DNA from: Prosthecodimorpha hirschii
GTDB taxonomy: Bacteria > Pseudomonadota > Alphaproteobacteria > Rhizobiales > Ancalomicrobiaceae
Reading direction: 5' to 3'
Length of the DNA stretch: 64,000 nt
Assembly (NCBI RefSeq): GCF_001305515.1
Contig: NZ_LJYW01000001.1
Span: 3,228,734-3,292,733, forward strand
Each line of letters opens with the position of its first letter. Position 1 is the first letter of the stretch. A model generated the notes under the pieces. The model did no database searches and was not told the DNA's origin. It worked only from the letters and a program-made list of their open reading frames with translations. Positions 38,901 through 46,914 of this stretch are shown here, in pieces. A program made the translations under genes and the position numbers.

Positions 38901-41220
38901 CGATCTCCTCGTGATAGACGGCAATATCGACGGCGCGCAGATAGGTGAGACTGGCCCATAGTTTTGGGCGAATGAACAATGAGCTCTGCCGTCCAAGCAC
39001 AAACGCGGACAGTCGGCCGGCCTCGCGTGCGAAGTTGCGGGCTAACGCGAACTCGAACAGCGTCTGGTGAGAGAAGCCGACCGATCCGTCGAGCACCGCC
39101 AGCACGCCAGCGCCTTGGAGCGCACGCAGCAGAGGATTCCGATTGGCGAAGCGGGCGGCGGGCAGCCAAAGGCTCTCGTGCGTCGCCATCTGGTCGGCGA
39201 GGTCGGAGGCAAGCTGCTCGCGCGCTGCCGCCGTCTGGCCGACCAGCACGCGCTCGGACCAAAGCTGTTCGAGCATCGCCTGGTAGCTGGCGAAAGGCTC
39301 CGACTGAAAGCGGGTCGAAAGCTGGAGATAGATGGCGAGCGCCTGAGGCCGCCGCAGCACGTCCCGTGCGTCAGCCGGCCAAGCGCCGGCATCTACACCG
39401 CTCGCTTCGAGCAGCGCGACGACATCGCTCCAGGCAGGAAGCTGCAGGATAAGCCCTTCAGCGGCGACGGTTCTAAGACGCACATCATGTTGGAACTCGA
39501 AGGTGCGCGACGAGAGCACGATGTGGACATTGTCCCGCCCGCCAAGCTTGCGGATGAGGTTGAGCAATATGCTCAGCCGCCCGGTCCGCATATCGAGGTG
39601 CTGCGCCAGTGCGTCGAGCTGATCGATGATGATGAGCACCGGCCCATAGGCCGCGAGCGCGGCGATGAGCTCGCTCGGCGAAGCGTCGAAGCCGAGACGG
39701 GCCTGTAGGTCGTCCTCGCTAGCGATGTCCGCGTCGAGAAGATCGGCCTTGATCGCGAGTACCGGCCATCCCCGGGCGCTGTAGGCCTTGGCGATAGTCG
39801 CCAGCAGCGCGGACTTGCCGGCGCCAGGCTCGCCGAGGAGCGCCGTGATCGAGGTATTGTGGTCCTCTATACGCATGCGTAATTGGCCGAGTTCCGGCCG
39901 TTCAATCGTCTCGCCACCCGGCAAGGTGGCGGGCCAGGCCAAGAGCTCGGTCGACGCAGACGCGAAGGCGGCGCGGATGCCGGCGAGCCGCTCGTAGTCG
40001 GCATACAGCAGCATTCCGATGAGTTCGGCATCCTCGCGCTCGGCGAGCCCTTCGCGTAGCCTATCGATCCCGGTGCGAACCAGCGCCGCGTCGGGGTCGG
40101 CGACGAACAGGCGGAGAGAGCCCGCCTCGACACTGACGATCTCGATGCGCTGGTTTGACCCGATCGCGCGCAGCGAATCCTGCAGGCGCGCGATGCGTTC
40201 GCCGTCCTCGGTTCCGAAGTCGACCGACAGGTTGAGGACGACGGCGATGCGGTTCTGCGCAGGACGGCTTGAAACCGACGCGGGCTCGGACGCGGCCGTT
40301 GGAGACGGTGCCGCAGTTTTCGTCTCCGGCGACGGGGAAAGTAGCGGAAAGGCGGGCGGAGCCCCGTCTCGCTGCTCGGGCGCTGGATAGAGCTGGCCGA
40401 AATGGCTCAGCATCTCGAACGCGAAGGCGGCCGCGTGGCAGGCGGCTATCGGCTGCAGAAGCTTGTCGCTTCCCGCCGACTTCTTCTGCCGCATATCTGA
40501 GACGCCGCGGATGACGATACTGGGCGTCCGCTCAGCCGTGGCAGCGTATACTGCGCCATAGCCCTCCATCTCGACGACGTGGGTATCGCCGTAGCCTTTT
40601 GCGATTTGCGCTTCGAGCTCGCTCTCGACGCTATCGAGCACCGCTTCAATCGAGGCGATCGGGGCGACCAAACCTATAGGAGGGAAATCGACCGGGTAAT
40701 CCTCCGGCGCTGGCAAGGAAGCGCCGCGAAAGGGACGAATACGAGTCGGCCATTCCTCGTCTGCTCGAACTTTTCTTGCGATCCCGACCAGATTGAAATC
40801 AGACAGAAATGCACTCGGCCGGAAAGTGAATTCTTCTCCGGCTTTTCCGCCATATGTCCAGTAAACCTTATCGGAGGCGACGACCGTGCCCAAAGGCGCA
40901 TCATCCTTTCGCGACCCACCGATGCCGACCAGAAGCATCACTTCGAATTTACTGAATACGACGTGCGCATCACTCACGATGCTATGTGCTGGGTGGGTAC
41001 CCGCGCCCGTTTCAGCGACGACGATCAACCATTCTTGGCCGCGGTCAGTGAAGCAGCCGCACTCGTAAATTGTGCCGCGCTTCCCGAGCACAGACCCCAT
41101 GTCGGTGAGATGCGCCCTGATCGCCCTCATTTCGAGAAGCAGCGCGGTCACGATGAAGGCGCGGCGCATACCGCGCCGCTTCGCCTCCTCCAATATGTCG
41201 TCCGCGGTCTTATAGTTCAT
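35929..41220 (-). CDS. Nucleoside phosphorylase-STAND NTPase fusion protein
   Basis: 1763 residues; GGAGG lies 13 bases before ATG 41220. Residues about 18-275 are a purine-nucleoside-phosphorylase/MTA-SAH-nucleosidase fold (LLVGIGGS, then VVEMEGYGAVYAA at 215-227 and RGVSDM at 238-243, the nucleoside-binding and catalytic positions). A Pro/Ser/Ala linker (280-322) leads to a small alpha/beta segment (324-395, ending EAGSLRLFVADPDAALV) that could be an adaptor domain. The P-loop is LLGEPGAGKS (461-470), Walker B LIIIDQLDAL (529-538). Over 1000 residues of helical-repeat sequence follow. The architecture matches conflict-system STAND proteins: phosphorylase effector, NTPase switch, repeat sensor. 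It stands alone within a defence cluster. Confidence 0.85.
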   Translation of the reverse strand: MNYKTADDILEEAKRRGMRRAFIVTALLLEMRAIRAHLTDMGSVLGKRGTIYECGCFTDRGQEWLIVVAETGAGTHPAHSIVSDAHVVFSKFEVMLLVGIGGSRKDDAPLGTVVASDKVYWTYGGKAGEEFTFRPSAFLSDFNLVGIARKVRADEEWPTRIRPFRGASLPAPEDYPVDFPPIGLVAPIASIEAVLDSVESELEAQIAKGYGDTHVVEMEGYGAVYAATAERTPSIVIRGVSDMRQKKSAGSDKLLQPIAACHAAAFAFEMLSHFGQLYPAPEQRDGAPPAFPLLSPSPETKTAAPSPTAASEPASVSSRPAQNRIAVVLNLSVDFGTEDGERIARLQDSLRAIGSNQRIEIVSVEAGSLRLFVADPDAALVRTGIDRLREGLAEREDAELIGMLLYADYERLAGIRAAFASASTELLAWPATLPGGETIERPELGQLRMRIEDHNTSITALLGEPGAGKSALLATIAKAYSARGWPVLAIKADLLDADIASEDDLQARLGFDASPSELIAALAAYGPVLIIIDQLDALAQHLDMRTGRLSILLNLIRKLGGRDNVHIVLSSRTFEFQHDVRLRTVAAEGLILQLPAWSDVVALLEASGVDAGAWPADARDVLRRPQALAIYLQLSTRFQSEPFASYQAMLEQLWSERVLVGQTAAAREQLASDLADQMATHESLWLPAARFANRNPLLRALQGAGVLAVLDGSVGFSHQTLFEFALARNFAREAGRLSAFVLGRQSSLFIRPKLWASLTYLRAVDIAVYHEEIETIWRTVDLRLHLRVLLIDFLGAQPKPTDREAVLMAEILGNDALRLRGYSALSGSPGWFARFKRSFILDAMIQSETANHQINILSHAITFDPEGVLALAKECWLPDPAHDSRLWWLFQAVINWTDETLEIAAKVIGRANLAPRMIDHLAGTIGIEQPAIALKIVLARLRRDLADAVGAAHARATKPRPAFAAPNEEMAWRMRQDPREPVKQLIERGDEWDSLPALAEQAPQAFLNILWPWYRDVFDALARFAEPHEMPLVYALTYEADFRFEDEAHIDLPEHALLGALRIAVEQLAETDPDAFARWAAANYDVPLAPVQRLVAHGIAHQPKQLATLGLDFILGDERRYHLGSIHDLHGTAKALIAAAAPHWSETETARFESAVRSYAPPAPPEIADPKSRMNWRHFNRRTQLELLRSLPIHRLSAAARRQVAEEARRYGSGSSGPAFTGAQYIGSVMEADAMAKANDVDIVHAFDELPDETGWNHPRRWMAGGNIQLARAFSTFAKSHPERAISILAALNKDNGTRAAAYTLDTLSEGAEPALVMDLLRDVVERGFDGTEFRHSAARALDRLAQRGASIDDKLLDLLETWLDSSPPETDKGEEETAHGTGILGNVDETRSHAAAGDKAEADDGESLLWGYGGFGFVPGGAYPVVEALVQLRLRRNEPDAALAALSAYLDRNQSLEEWRSLAHLLPYLHRADATRIDAFLEALFEKVPGLIGTRLAARFLAQSRVQHPALVERHLADWRDAPSRLARQAYGEIVALAALLNPEIAWGTLRLDAILADEDAADARTGAALSTAHVFADRGRRAEASALLTRLLKSGEPGVWRSVFDIFRIVDELTPDEGTIGLLQAIADCLHQAPQVDPTFVVERLASLLPHHAVLVGTIAQRLVKMWQTELGNVQSATAIATSQLLDLAITLHRLGPETREIGTSLLEQLIATNALEARQLLEEIDNRFRNSAQSATRPRLLRRSGRAPRRSARRRGSADD

Positions 41221-41699
41221 TGGGGTCGCGAATTCCTCCGAATCGGAGTGCGACCGATCGGCTTACTGTTTGCCTTCGATACTATATCATGAGCTCTGGT
41301 TGCGTGTCCGTCAACAACAACGATGTCGGGCGTGCAAGCGGCGCCGCTTCGTAGGTGCTTCCGACAGGGACAGCAGAAGAATGCGGCGAAATCTCAAAGG
41401 GCGACGGCGGAGTGGTTCGTTGCCGATTCGTCGCCGAACTCCCCGCGCTGCACTGTAGTTTTACGGGAATTCGTAGCTTAAGAGATTTACAAACAACATT
41501 GGACTGCAGAAATGATGCGGGAGCCAATACTTGCCGTCGACGGTAATCCAGCGTCGCCATATGGAACTATATAGGCTCTCGATCTCAGATAACGATAAGA
41601 GTAGCGCAGTTAGTACATCTAGGTGACGATTTGCCTTGCTGAGTTTTGAGTGTGCACATCAGTCAATTAAGCTCGAGGCTGGCAAACTTCAACCCGAGG
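41221..41699. other. About 480 bp without a supported gene
   Basis: The stretch includes the promoter side of the phosphorylase-NTPase gene (GGAGG just upstream of its start). The minus-strand frame 41282-41560 has no recognisable features and was not called. Otherwise nothing was seen. Confidence 0.45.
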
Positions 41700-41914
41700 T
41701 CACGTCAGCACTCGAAAAAGCGAAAACATGCTCGCACCAACGCCCGCCAGGCCCATGACCCAGAATATGAGTCTAAAAGATTGACCAAATGACCAAGTCT
41801 TCGGCGGAATGGTCGATGGAAGTCGGCTCTTTGCTTCTACCGCAACGATGCGTGCGAAATCGGGAAGATAGGTGCTCTCGCCCAAAATCAGTGCGGCCTC
41901 CGCCAGCTTCACTA

Positions 41915-42781
41915 GGTCGTGTTGACAAAGGGGATTCCCAAATCGCCTTCGGTCTGATTCAAGGCTGCTCTTTGCGGGAGAGCGGTCGTGGTTCGAGGTC
42001 GGATGACGGATGAGGAATGGGCGATTTTCGCGCCGTTTCTGGTTCGCGAGGGGGCGCGCAGCGGCAGACCTCCGCAGGATCACCGAGCGATCCTCGACGC
42101 CGTCTTCTGGATCGCCCGCACAGGTGCCCCGTGGCGTGACCTCGATGCGAGCTTTCCCAAGTGGACCAGGGTCTATCGCCAGTTCCGACGCTGGACCCTG
42201 GCCGGTCTTTGGGACGTCATCCTCGAGGCGCTCAACGAGAGCGACGAGGGTCAGGCCAGCGTCCAGATGATCGACAGCACCATCGTCCGCGCCCACCAGC
42301 ACTCGGCGGGCGCGAAAAAAGGGGATTCGCTTCAAGCCCTTCGCACCACGATATCGGCCGTTCTCGTGGTGGCCTCACGACCAAGATCCACCTCCGCGCG
42401 AACGGTCTCGGGCTCCCCGTCGCCCTCGTCCTGACACCCGGCGAGGCACCCGACGCCAAGGGCTTCGGCCCGGTGATGGATCAGCCGGGGCCGGAGCCGA
42501 AGGTGCTGATCGCCGACAAGGGATACGACAGCGATGCCATCCGCGACGACCTGCTGGCGCGCGGGGCAGAGCCGGTCATCCCCATGAAGCGCAACCGTCT
42601 CGCGCGGCTCCCCGTCGACGGTTTCGTCTACGCCCTGCGCAACCGGATCGAACGCTGCTTCAACCGACTCAAGAACGACCGTAGGATCGCGACCCGTTAC
42701 GACAAAACCTCCGCCAGCTACCTCGGCTTCGCGCTCATCGGCGCCATCCGGCTGTGGATCAGGCACTTTGTCAACACGGCC
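41915..42781 (+). mobile_element. IS5-family (IS427-like) insertion sequence, complete
   Basis: 867 bp. Terminal repeats GGTCGTGTTGACAAAG (41915-41930) and the complement of GGCCGTGTTGACAAAG (42766-42781) differ at one base. A TA target duplication flanks it (41913-41914 and 42782-42783) within CTAG sequence. It contains one transposase split into two overlapping frames. It disrupts a membrane protein gene whose frame is restored by its removal, so the insertion is recent. Confidence 0.92.
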
Positions 42782-42784
42782 TAG
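42003..42784 (+). CDS. IS5-family transposase, two frames joined by presumed -1 frameshift
   Basis: The first frame begins MTDEEWAIFAPFLV (ATG 42003; GTG 41988 is possible) and includes the first catalytic Asp (MIDSTIV). The second frame carries GRSRGGLTTKIHLRANGLGL, ADKGYDSDAIRDDLLARG with the second Asp, and RNRIERCFNRLKNDRRIATR with the Glu. The switch is one base back. A run AAAAAAGGGG at about 42317-42326 is the expected slippery site. The stop codon is completed by the flanking TA/TAG target at 42782-42784. All DDE positions are present, so it may be active. Confidence 0.85.
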
Positions 42785-43201
42785 TTCTGATCCTCGTCTG
42801 TCCATCTTATAGAAAGCGAATGAGAATAGCGCCAGCAGCGCACCAAGGATCGCAACAACTGGAGCCATGGGCTTTCCCGCCTGGAAGCCAGCGCCTATGC
42901 CCGTCGCCAAAATGCCCGACAGAACGATGAAGAAGTTGAACACCGAAATCCGCTGCTGGGCATGCAAGGCGAAATAGCGCCACGCATGGTCCAGCGCCTT
43001 ATCCGCAGATAGAAGCGGAAAGTCCGCCGCGCCTCTTTTGCAAGATGCTCCTGGGTCCCGGTCCGTAGACATGCGCACGTCGCTCCCACATTGAGCTTAC
43101 GGCTTCCGAAAAAGCCTGCCATGCGTTCCGATTTTAGGCCAGCTATCTTGCGTCGTGTTTTCGTCGGCCCGGATTGAATGTTCGATGAATGGTCGGGCTG
43201 G

Positions 43202-43500
43202 TCAAGCCCTGGCCGGCGACTGCTCCAGAGGGCGCTTCTCTCGAGGGCTCTGGCCTGCGAATTCAATGCGGTAGGCGTTGTGGACGAGGCGGTCGAGCAC
43301 GGCGTTGGCGAGGGTGCAACTGCCGCGGATTTCCATACCGTTGGCCGACTGGCACCTGACTGGTGCTGATGATGGACCGAGCCTCGTGACGGTCAGCGAC
43401 GATCTCCAGGAGGTCTCGGCGCTGGTCGGCGTCGATGGTCTCAGGGTCCCAGCCGTCGAAAAGGAGGAGATCAACGGCGATCGATAGAGCGCGGCCTCCG
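43202..43500 (-). pseudogene. IS21-family istB (transposition ATPase) fragment with frameshift
   Basis: One frame encodes DLLLFDGWDPETIDADQRRDLLEIV and ADRHEARSIISTSQVPVGQ, the Walker B and sensor region of IstB. After a frameshift another frame gives NAVLDRLVHNAYRIEFAGQS, the family C-terminus, stopping at 43202. The P-loop part is missing. Confidence 0.8.
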
Positions 43501-43843
43501 GGCGTGCCAGCCATTGCTGTGGGCGAGAGCGAGGGCGGCGAAGAGTCGCGACATGCAGTGATAGGCGACGGAGAGAGCCTGCCGACCGGTCTTTTTTTGG
43601 CGGCAGCCGATTTGGAGCTGCCATACGATCGAGAGGCACCGCCCCAATTCAACAATCCTCGCGCTGTTAAGACCAGAGGAGCCCACGGCGGACTCTAGCC
43701 CTAAGCGGATGCTTCCACCGGATACGCCTTGCGAACCAGCGGGCAGGGAAACCACCCTGCGATTCTGGTGTGCGTCTCTTTCGCGTTTGACGGGAATCTG
43801 TATTTATTGTGAAATGGTATCTATTCGCTCGGGGGGATCATTC
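43501..43843. other. Intergenic region before the BpsA-like gene
   Basis: No supported gene. The last about 60 bases hold a G-rich ribosome site (GGGGGGATC, 43831-43839) for the gene at 43844. The upstream part lies next to the istB scar and may be IS debris. Confidence 0.45.
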
Positions 43844-44677
43844 ATGCCCAAGCACATCGACCTCAGGGAGGCGATCAACGCGATCTCAGATGTGGTCCAG
43901 AACAGGCCGCGCCCAATCCGCCAGTTCGACCAAATTTACATGAAGGCCGGCGACATGGTTTTGCAGAGCGAGTTTGTCGCCGCGTGGGCCGATGGCAAGC
44001 GGCTGGCCTTCATCGGCGATGGTGATGCCATCAGTGTCTGCGTCGCATATTTGAAAGAACGCGGGACTGTCGAATATGGTCCGAGCCAGATAACTGTATT
44101 TGACTTCGATGAGCGAATTGTCCAGGCTGTAAAACGCTTTGCTGATAAGGAGCGGCTCGCTCACATCGACGCCGTCCTCTACAACTGCCTGGACGAATTC
44201 CCTGCTCTGGGGCAATATGATTGCTTTTATACTAACCCGCCGTGGGGCGCGAGCAACAACGGCGAGAGCGTTCATGTATTCGTCGAACGCGGGATGGAAT
44301 CTACCGGTTATGCTGGGCGCGGCCTTATAGTCATCGCTGACGACGAAGAGTTAGAATGGCCCAAGCAAGTACTTGCAAGTACGCAGTCTTTCGCGCTTGA
44401 GCGCGGGCACTACGTTTCTCGGATGATGCCCCGGATGCACGGCTATCATCTTGATGATGCTCCTGAGCTGAAGTCGTGCAATTTAGAGATTGCGGCGCTC
44501 CCGGGTGAGGCCCGGACAGTCGAGAGCAGAAGCATTACGGACCCTAACCGCCTTCAGAATTTTTATGGTCGGTCAACTGTACCCCGGGTCCGTTACGTTC
44601 GGGAACGCAAACGACTGGATTATGGGAACGCCAACGAAAACGAATACGAATTTGAATTTCTGGAGGAGCCTAGATGA
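43844..44677 (+). CDS. BpsA-like (branched polyamine synthase / Rossmann transferase) protein
   Basis: 277 residues from ATG 43844; the GTG- and ATG-started extensions upstream lack a ribosome site. The core is a SAM/dcSAM-type Rossmann fold: GKRLAFIGDGDAISVCVAYL, then ITVFDFDERIVQAVKRFA and QYDCFYTNPPWGASNNGESV. The NPPW motif and order of elements resemble N4-bis(aminopropyl)spermidine synthase (BpsA) and related methyltransferases. As no polyamine pathway adjoins it, the substrate is unknown. It is followed by a translationally coupled gene of unknown family (ATGA), and both converge on a PIN/ImmA operon. A role in a defence or stress system is inference. Confidence 0.65.
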   Translation: MPKHIDLREAINAISDVVQNRPRPIRQFDQIYMKAGDMVLQSEFVAAWADGKRLAFIGDGDAISVCVAYLKERGTVEYGPSQITVFDFDERIVQAVKRFADKERLAHIDAVLYNCLDEFPALGQYDCFYTNPPWGASNNGESVHVFVERGMESTGYAGRGLIVIADDEELEWPKQVLASTQSFALERGHYVSRMMPRMHGYHLDDAPELKSCNLEIAALPGEARTVESRSITDPNRLQNFYGRSTVPRVRYVRERKRLDYGNANENEYEFEFLEEPR

Positions 44678-45255
44678 ATGCGATTATCAAGCCCGGCAGG
44701 CCCTTGATCTACATGAAGGTCGGGACTCATGCGGGGGAGACCCTTGAGGACATTATCGCCCGAAAACAGAAGGAGATCGACGAGGCCGGCATCGCGATGT
44801 GGGGCTACGGTGGCGGTACGTGTCACCCGCGGACCATGGTCCAACCCTTCGCAGAAGGTTTCGCGGAGCGCAACGAACCGATTGTACTGGTGATGGAGGC
44901 GATGAACTCGAAGCATTTCGCGGAGCCCACGCTCGCGACCGAATATTCCATCGACGGAATTCATTGGCGGCCCGTGCCGCATGGAGTTTCCGTTAAGGGT
45001 TCGAGATACGCGCTGGTCCTCAAAAACTTGCGTCACGCAGAGCTCATGCTCCCGCTTGCGCAGACCGCCGTTGCCATCGGGAACTGTCGAGGACGATCTG
45101 GCAACCGATACATCAAGGGGCGGGTCGACAAGGCTTGCCTAACGGTGACTGATGCCCCGGAGTTGTCGAACGAGGTCCCGAACCGCGAGGCGTCTATCAG
45201 CCTCGTAGCCGAGCTTGAAAAGCCGTACGCCGTTTTCGTAAGGGGTGCCGCCTAG
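44674..45255 (+). CDS. Unknown protein A of the 43.8-48.4 kb cluster (WG.G motif family)
   Basis: 193 residues overlapping the previous stop (ATGA). Distinctive parts are HAGETLEDIIARKQKEIDEA, MWGYGGGTCHP and GSRYALVLKNL. The same pattern recurs in the 46915-47697 protein (EAGQPLERILARKDNERMAS, FFWGVGN, DRHYALVCK), so the two are distant homologues. I do not recognise the family; conserved Trp-Gly and aromatic residues would suit ligand binding. It forms a two-gene operon with the BpsA-like gene. Its stop overlaps the stop of the convergent PIN-like gene in the palindrome CTAG. Confidence 0.65.
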   Translation: MNAIIKPGRPLIYMKVGTHAGETLEDIIARKQKEIDEAGIAMWGYGGGTCHPRTMVQPFAEGFAERNEPIVLVMEAMNSKHFAEPTLATEYSIDGIHWRPVPHGVSVKGSRYALVLKNLRHAELMLPLAQTAVAIGNCRGRSGNRYIKGRVDKACLTVTDAPELSNEVPNREASISLVAELEKPYAVFVRGAA

Positions 45256-45911
45256 ATGAAGTACCCGGGCAACAGCAGCATCGGAGCTCTGCTTCGCAGA
45301 TAGTCGATGTAGCTCCTTAGGGCCTCGAACAACGCCTCCGCGTCCACTTCGGCCTTTGACCTGCAGCGGAAAGCCATTCCCATCGCGCCGTCGACTCCCA
45401 CCTCGGCGCAGACCAGCGTCTGAAGCTCGACAGGATGACGGAGCAGTCCTATAGAGGCCATCAACTGTTCAAGGCAGACGACTTTGCCCGCAAGCTGTGC
45501 CGTCAGCCCCAGCGCGTTGCTGACGTCTTCTAGTGCCTCGATGGCTCTCTTGTCGCCGGTCAGGAGCGAAGCCGAAGCCCGCGAAGCCGCAACAGCGGCG
45601 ATCAGGCTCTCTCCGCTGTCGAGGGGTACCCCTCGCTCCTGGGCAAAAGTCTCAAGGCCTGCTGCAAGCTCCATCTCTTCCTTTGTGGGTTCGAGACATA
45701 AGCAGGAAGCAAGCATAGCTGAGAGAGCGGCTGCAGCGGCATCCTTATTGACAATCCGCTTTGACCGCTGGAGCTGCCGAGACACGACGATCGCGGTCAC
45801 CGCGAGGACGCTGGGTCCGCCTCGGTCTTTCAGGACTGCCGGCACTTCGGCGGCCAGCGACCAGGCTGCCGTCTTCAGTAGAACGTCATTGTCCAGCACT
45901 GTGCCGCTCAT
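45252..45911 (-). CDS. PIN-like domain protein (putative ribonuclease/toxin)
   Basis: 219 residues. The N-terminus TVLDNDVLLKTAAW, the central DSGESLIAAVAAS and LLTGDKRAIEALEDV place the acidic residues (D, E, D) in PIN-domain order, so an RNase activity is plausible. The start overlaps the stop of the ImmA/IrrE gene (ATGA), so the two proteins are made together. The C-terminal about 80 residues have no recognised fold. PIN proteins often act as toxins restrained by a partner; a metallopeptidase partner could activate or release it. Confidence 0.65.
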   Translation of the reverse strand: MSGTVLDNDVLLKTAAWSLAAEVPAVLKDRGGPSVLAVTAIVVSRQLQRSKRIVNKDAAAAALSAMLASCLCLEPTKEEMELAAGLETFAQERGVPLDSGESLIAAVAASRASASLLTGDKRAIEALEDVSNALGLTAQLAGKVVCLEQLMASIGLLRHPVELQTLVCAEVGVDGAMGMAFRCRSKAEVDAEALFEALRSYIDYLRSRAPMLLLPGYFI

Positions 45912-46900
45912 ACGTCAAGCCCGAGCACTAGTCTCAAGTACTCCTCCTGCTCTTGGGACAGCGAGTCCCATTTCAGTTCCTTGTCCGCAAGCCGGTTGAC
46001 TTCCATCCAGACGGGCTTCTTTTGCGGGTAGATGCGGCTTAGGGCGGACATGGCGGACTTCCAACGTCCGCTTTTGTAGCCAACACAAAGAGCGAGCGTA
46101 CCTGGCTCGATTCGACGATCGGGGCCGGCCCGCAAGACGGCGTCCGCCAGCTCCGCGCCGTTAAAGTCGTCGATGTTCCACTCGATTTCCGGGTGAGGCG
46201 AACCCGTTAGGAGCTCCAGCGCGAACTCGTCTGCGGCGATTTCGTCGGGATCTCCATCGTCTCCCAAAGCCGGGTCTTCAAGATCCACGAGGGCCCCGCG
46301 CTCGCCGACGTGGCCGAGGACGACGTGTCCGATCTCGTGGGCGAGAGTGAATGCCACCGGGGCTGGATAGCTTGCGTCGCGTCCGAGAAGGATGGCTTGG
46401 CGCCCGCCGTTGCGGACCGCCATCGCGTGCATCGATTTTGCAGGAAGCGGAAACACCTTCAGATGCGCGACAGGTACACCGGCGCCCCAACTAAATGCCA
46501 AGAGGTTCGCGAGGGTAATGAACTGAGAGTTCCTGAGCAGCATCTCGCGTAGACGCGGCGCGGTGACGCCGGAGAGGTCATAGGCTCGGCCCGCGGCCGC
46601 CGCCAGATGCTGGCTCACGGCAACGCCAAACGACGCGAGCGCCCCTTGCTGATCGTTCTCAAGGTCGGCAAGGTGCTTGTAGCGTGCATTCTCCTTCCAG
46701 ACGAACTCGACCCGCTCACCGAGCAGCGGCTTAGGCGCCAGTCCGAGCCGCCTCGCGAGGGTGAAGCGCAGTTCGGCTTGCGCCGATGGGGAGGAGGCAG
46801 CGGCTTCGCTCCACCACGCTGGCCAAGCTGCGTTGATCGCGGCCTCGCTGATGCCGGCGCCAGTCAGCTTCTTGCGCAGCGATTTGGCCGTCTCGTCCAC
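45908..46900 (-). CDS. ImmA/IrrE-family metallopeptidase
   Basis: 330 residues. The zinc-peptidase motif is FTLAHEIGHVVLGH, with Glu and two His, followed by an acidic stretch and EIAADEFALELL, which provides the third ligand region. This is the ImmA/IrrE arrangement seen in phage-repressor-cleaving and stress-response peptidases. The first about 150 residues are helical and may sense a partner. It is second in a minus-strand operon between unknown protein B and a PIN-like gene, overlapping the latter. Relation to those genes suggests that cleavage controls the PIN protein. Confidence 0.85.
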   Translation of the reverse strand: MDETAKSLRKKLTGAGISEAAINAAWPAWWSEAAASSPSAQAELRFTLARRLGLAPKPLLGERVEFVWKENARYKHLADLENDQQGALASFGVAVSQHLAAAAGRAYDLSGVTAPRLREMLLRNSQFITLANLLAFSWGAGVPVAHLKVFPLPAKSMHAMAVRNGGRQAILLGRDASYPAPVAFTLAHEIGHVVLGHVGERGALVDLEDPALGDDGDPDEIAADEFALELLTGSPHPEIEWNIDDFNGAELADAVLRAGPDRRIEPGTLALCVGYKSGRWKSAMSALSRIYPQKKPVWMEVNRLADKELKWDSLSQEQEEYLRLVLGLDV

Positions 46901-46914
46901 CAGCGGATTATCTC

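Larger units (their letters stand above)
41700..43072 (-). pseudogene. Small three-helix membrane protein gene interrupted by an IS5-family element
   Basis: The right part (from ATG 43072) encodes a soluble start, then two membrane segments (SVFNFFIVLSGILATGIGAG and PVVAILGALLALFSFAFYKM). The left part encodes a helix (LVKLAEAALILGESTYLPDF) and a last membrane segment (LIFWVMGLAGVGASMFSLF) to the stop at 41700. Removing the IS and one TA target copy joins them in frame (SEL-VKLAEAA), giving about 167-169 residues. Two N-terminal membrane helices followed by a cytosolic stretch recall SLATT-like pore-forming effectors of bacterial immunity, but I cannot confirm the family. Confidence 0.75.

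Noticed and set aside
41282-41560. 92-residue minus-strand ORF
   Set aside because: No motif, no ribosome site, Ser/Pro/Thr-rich random-like composition.
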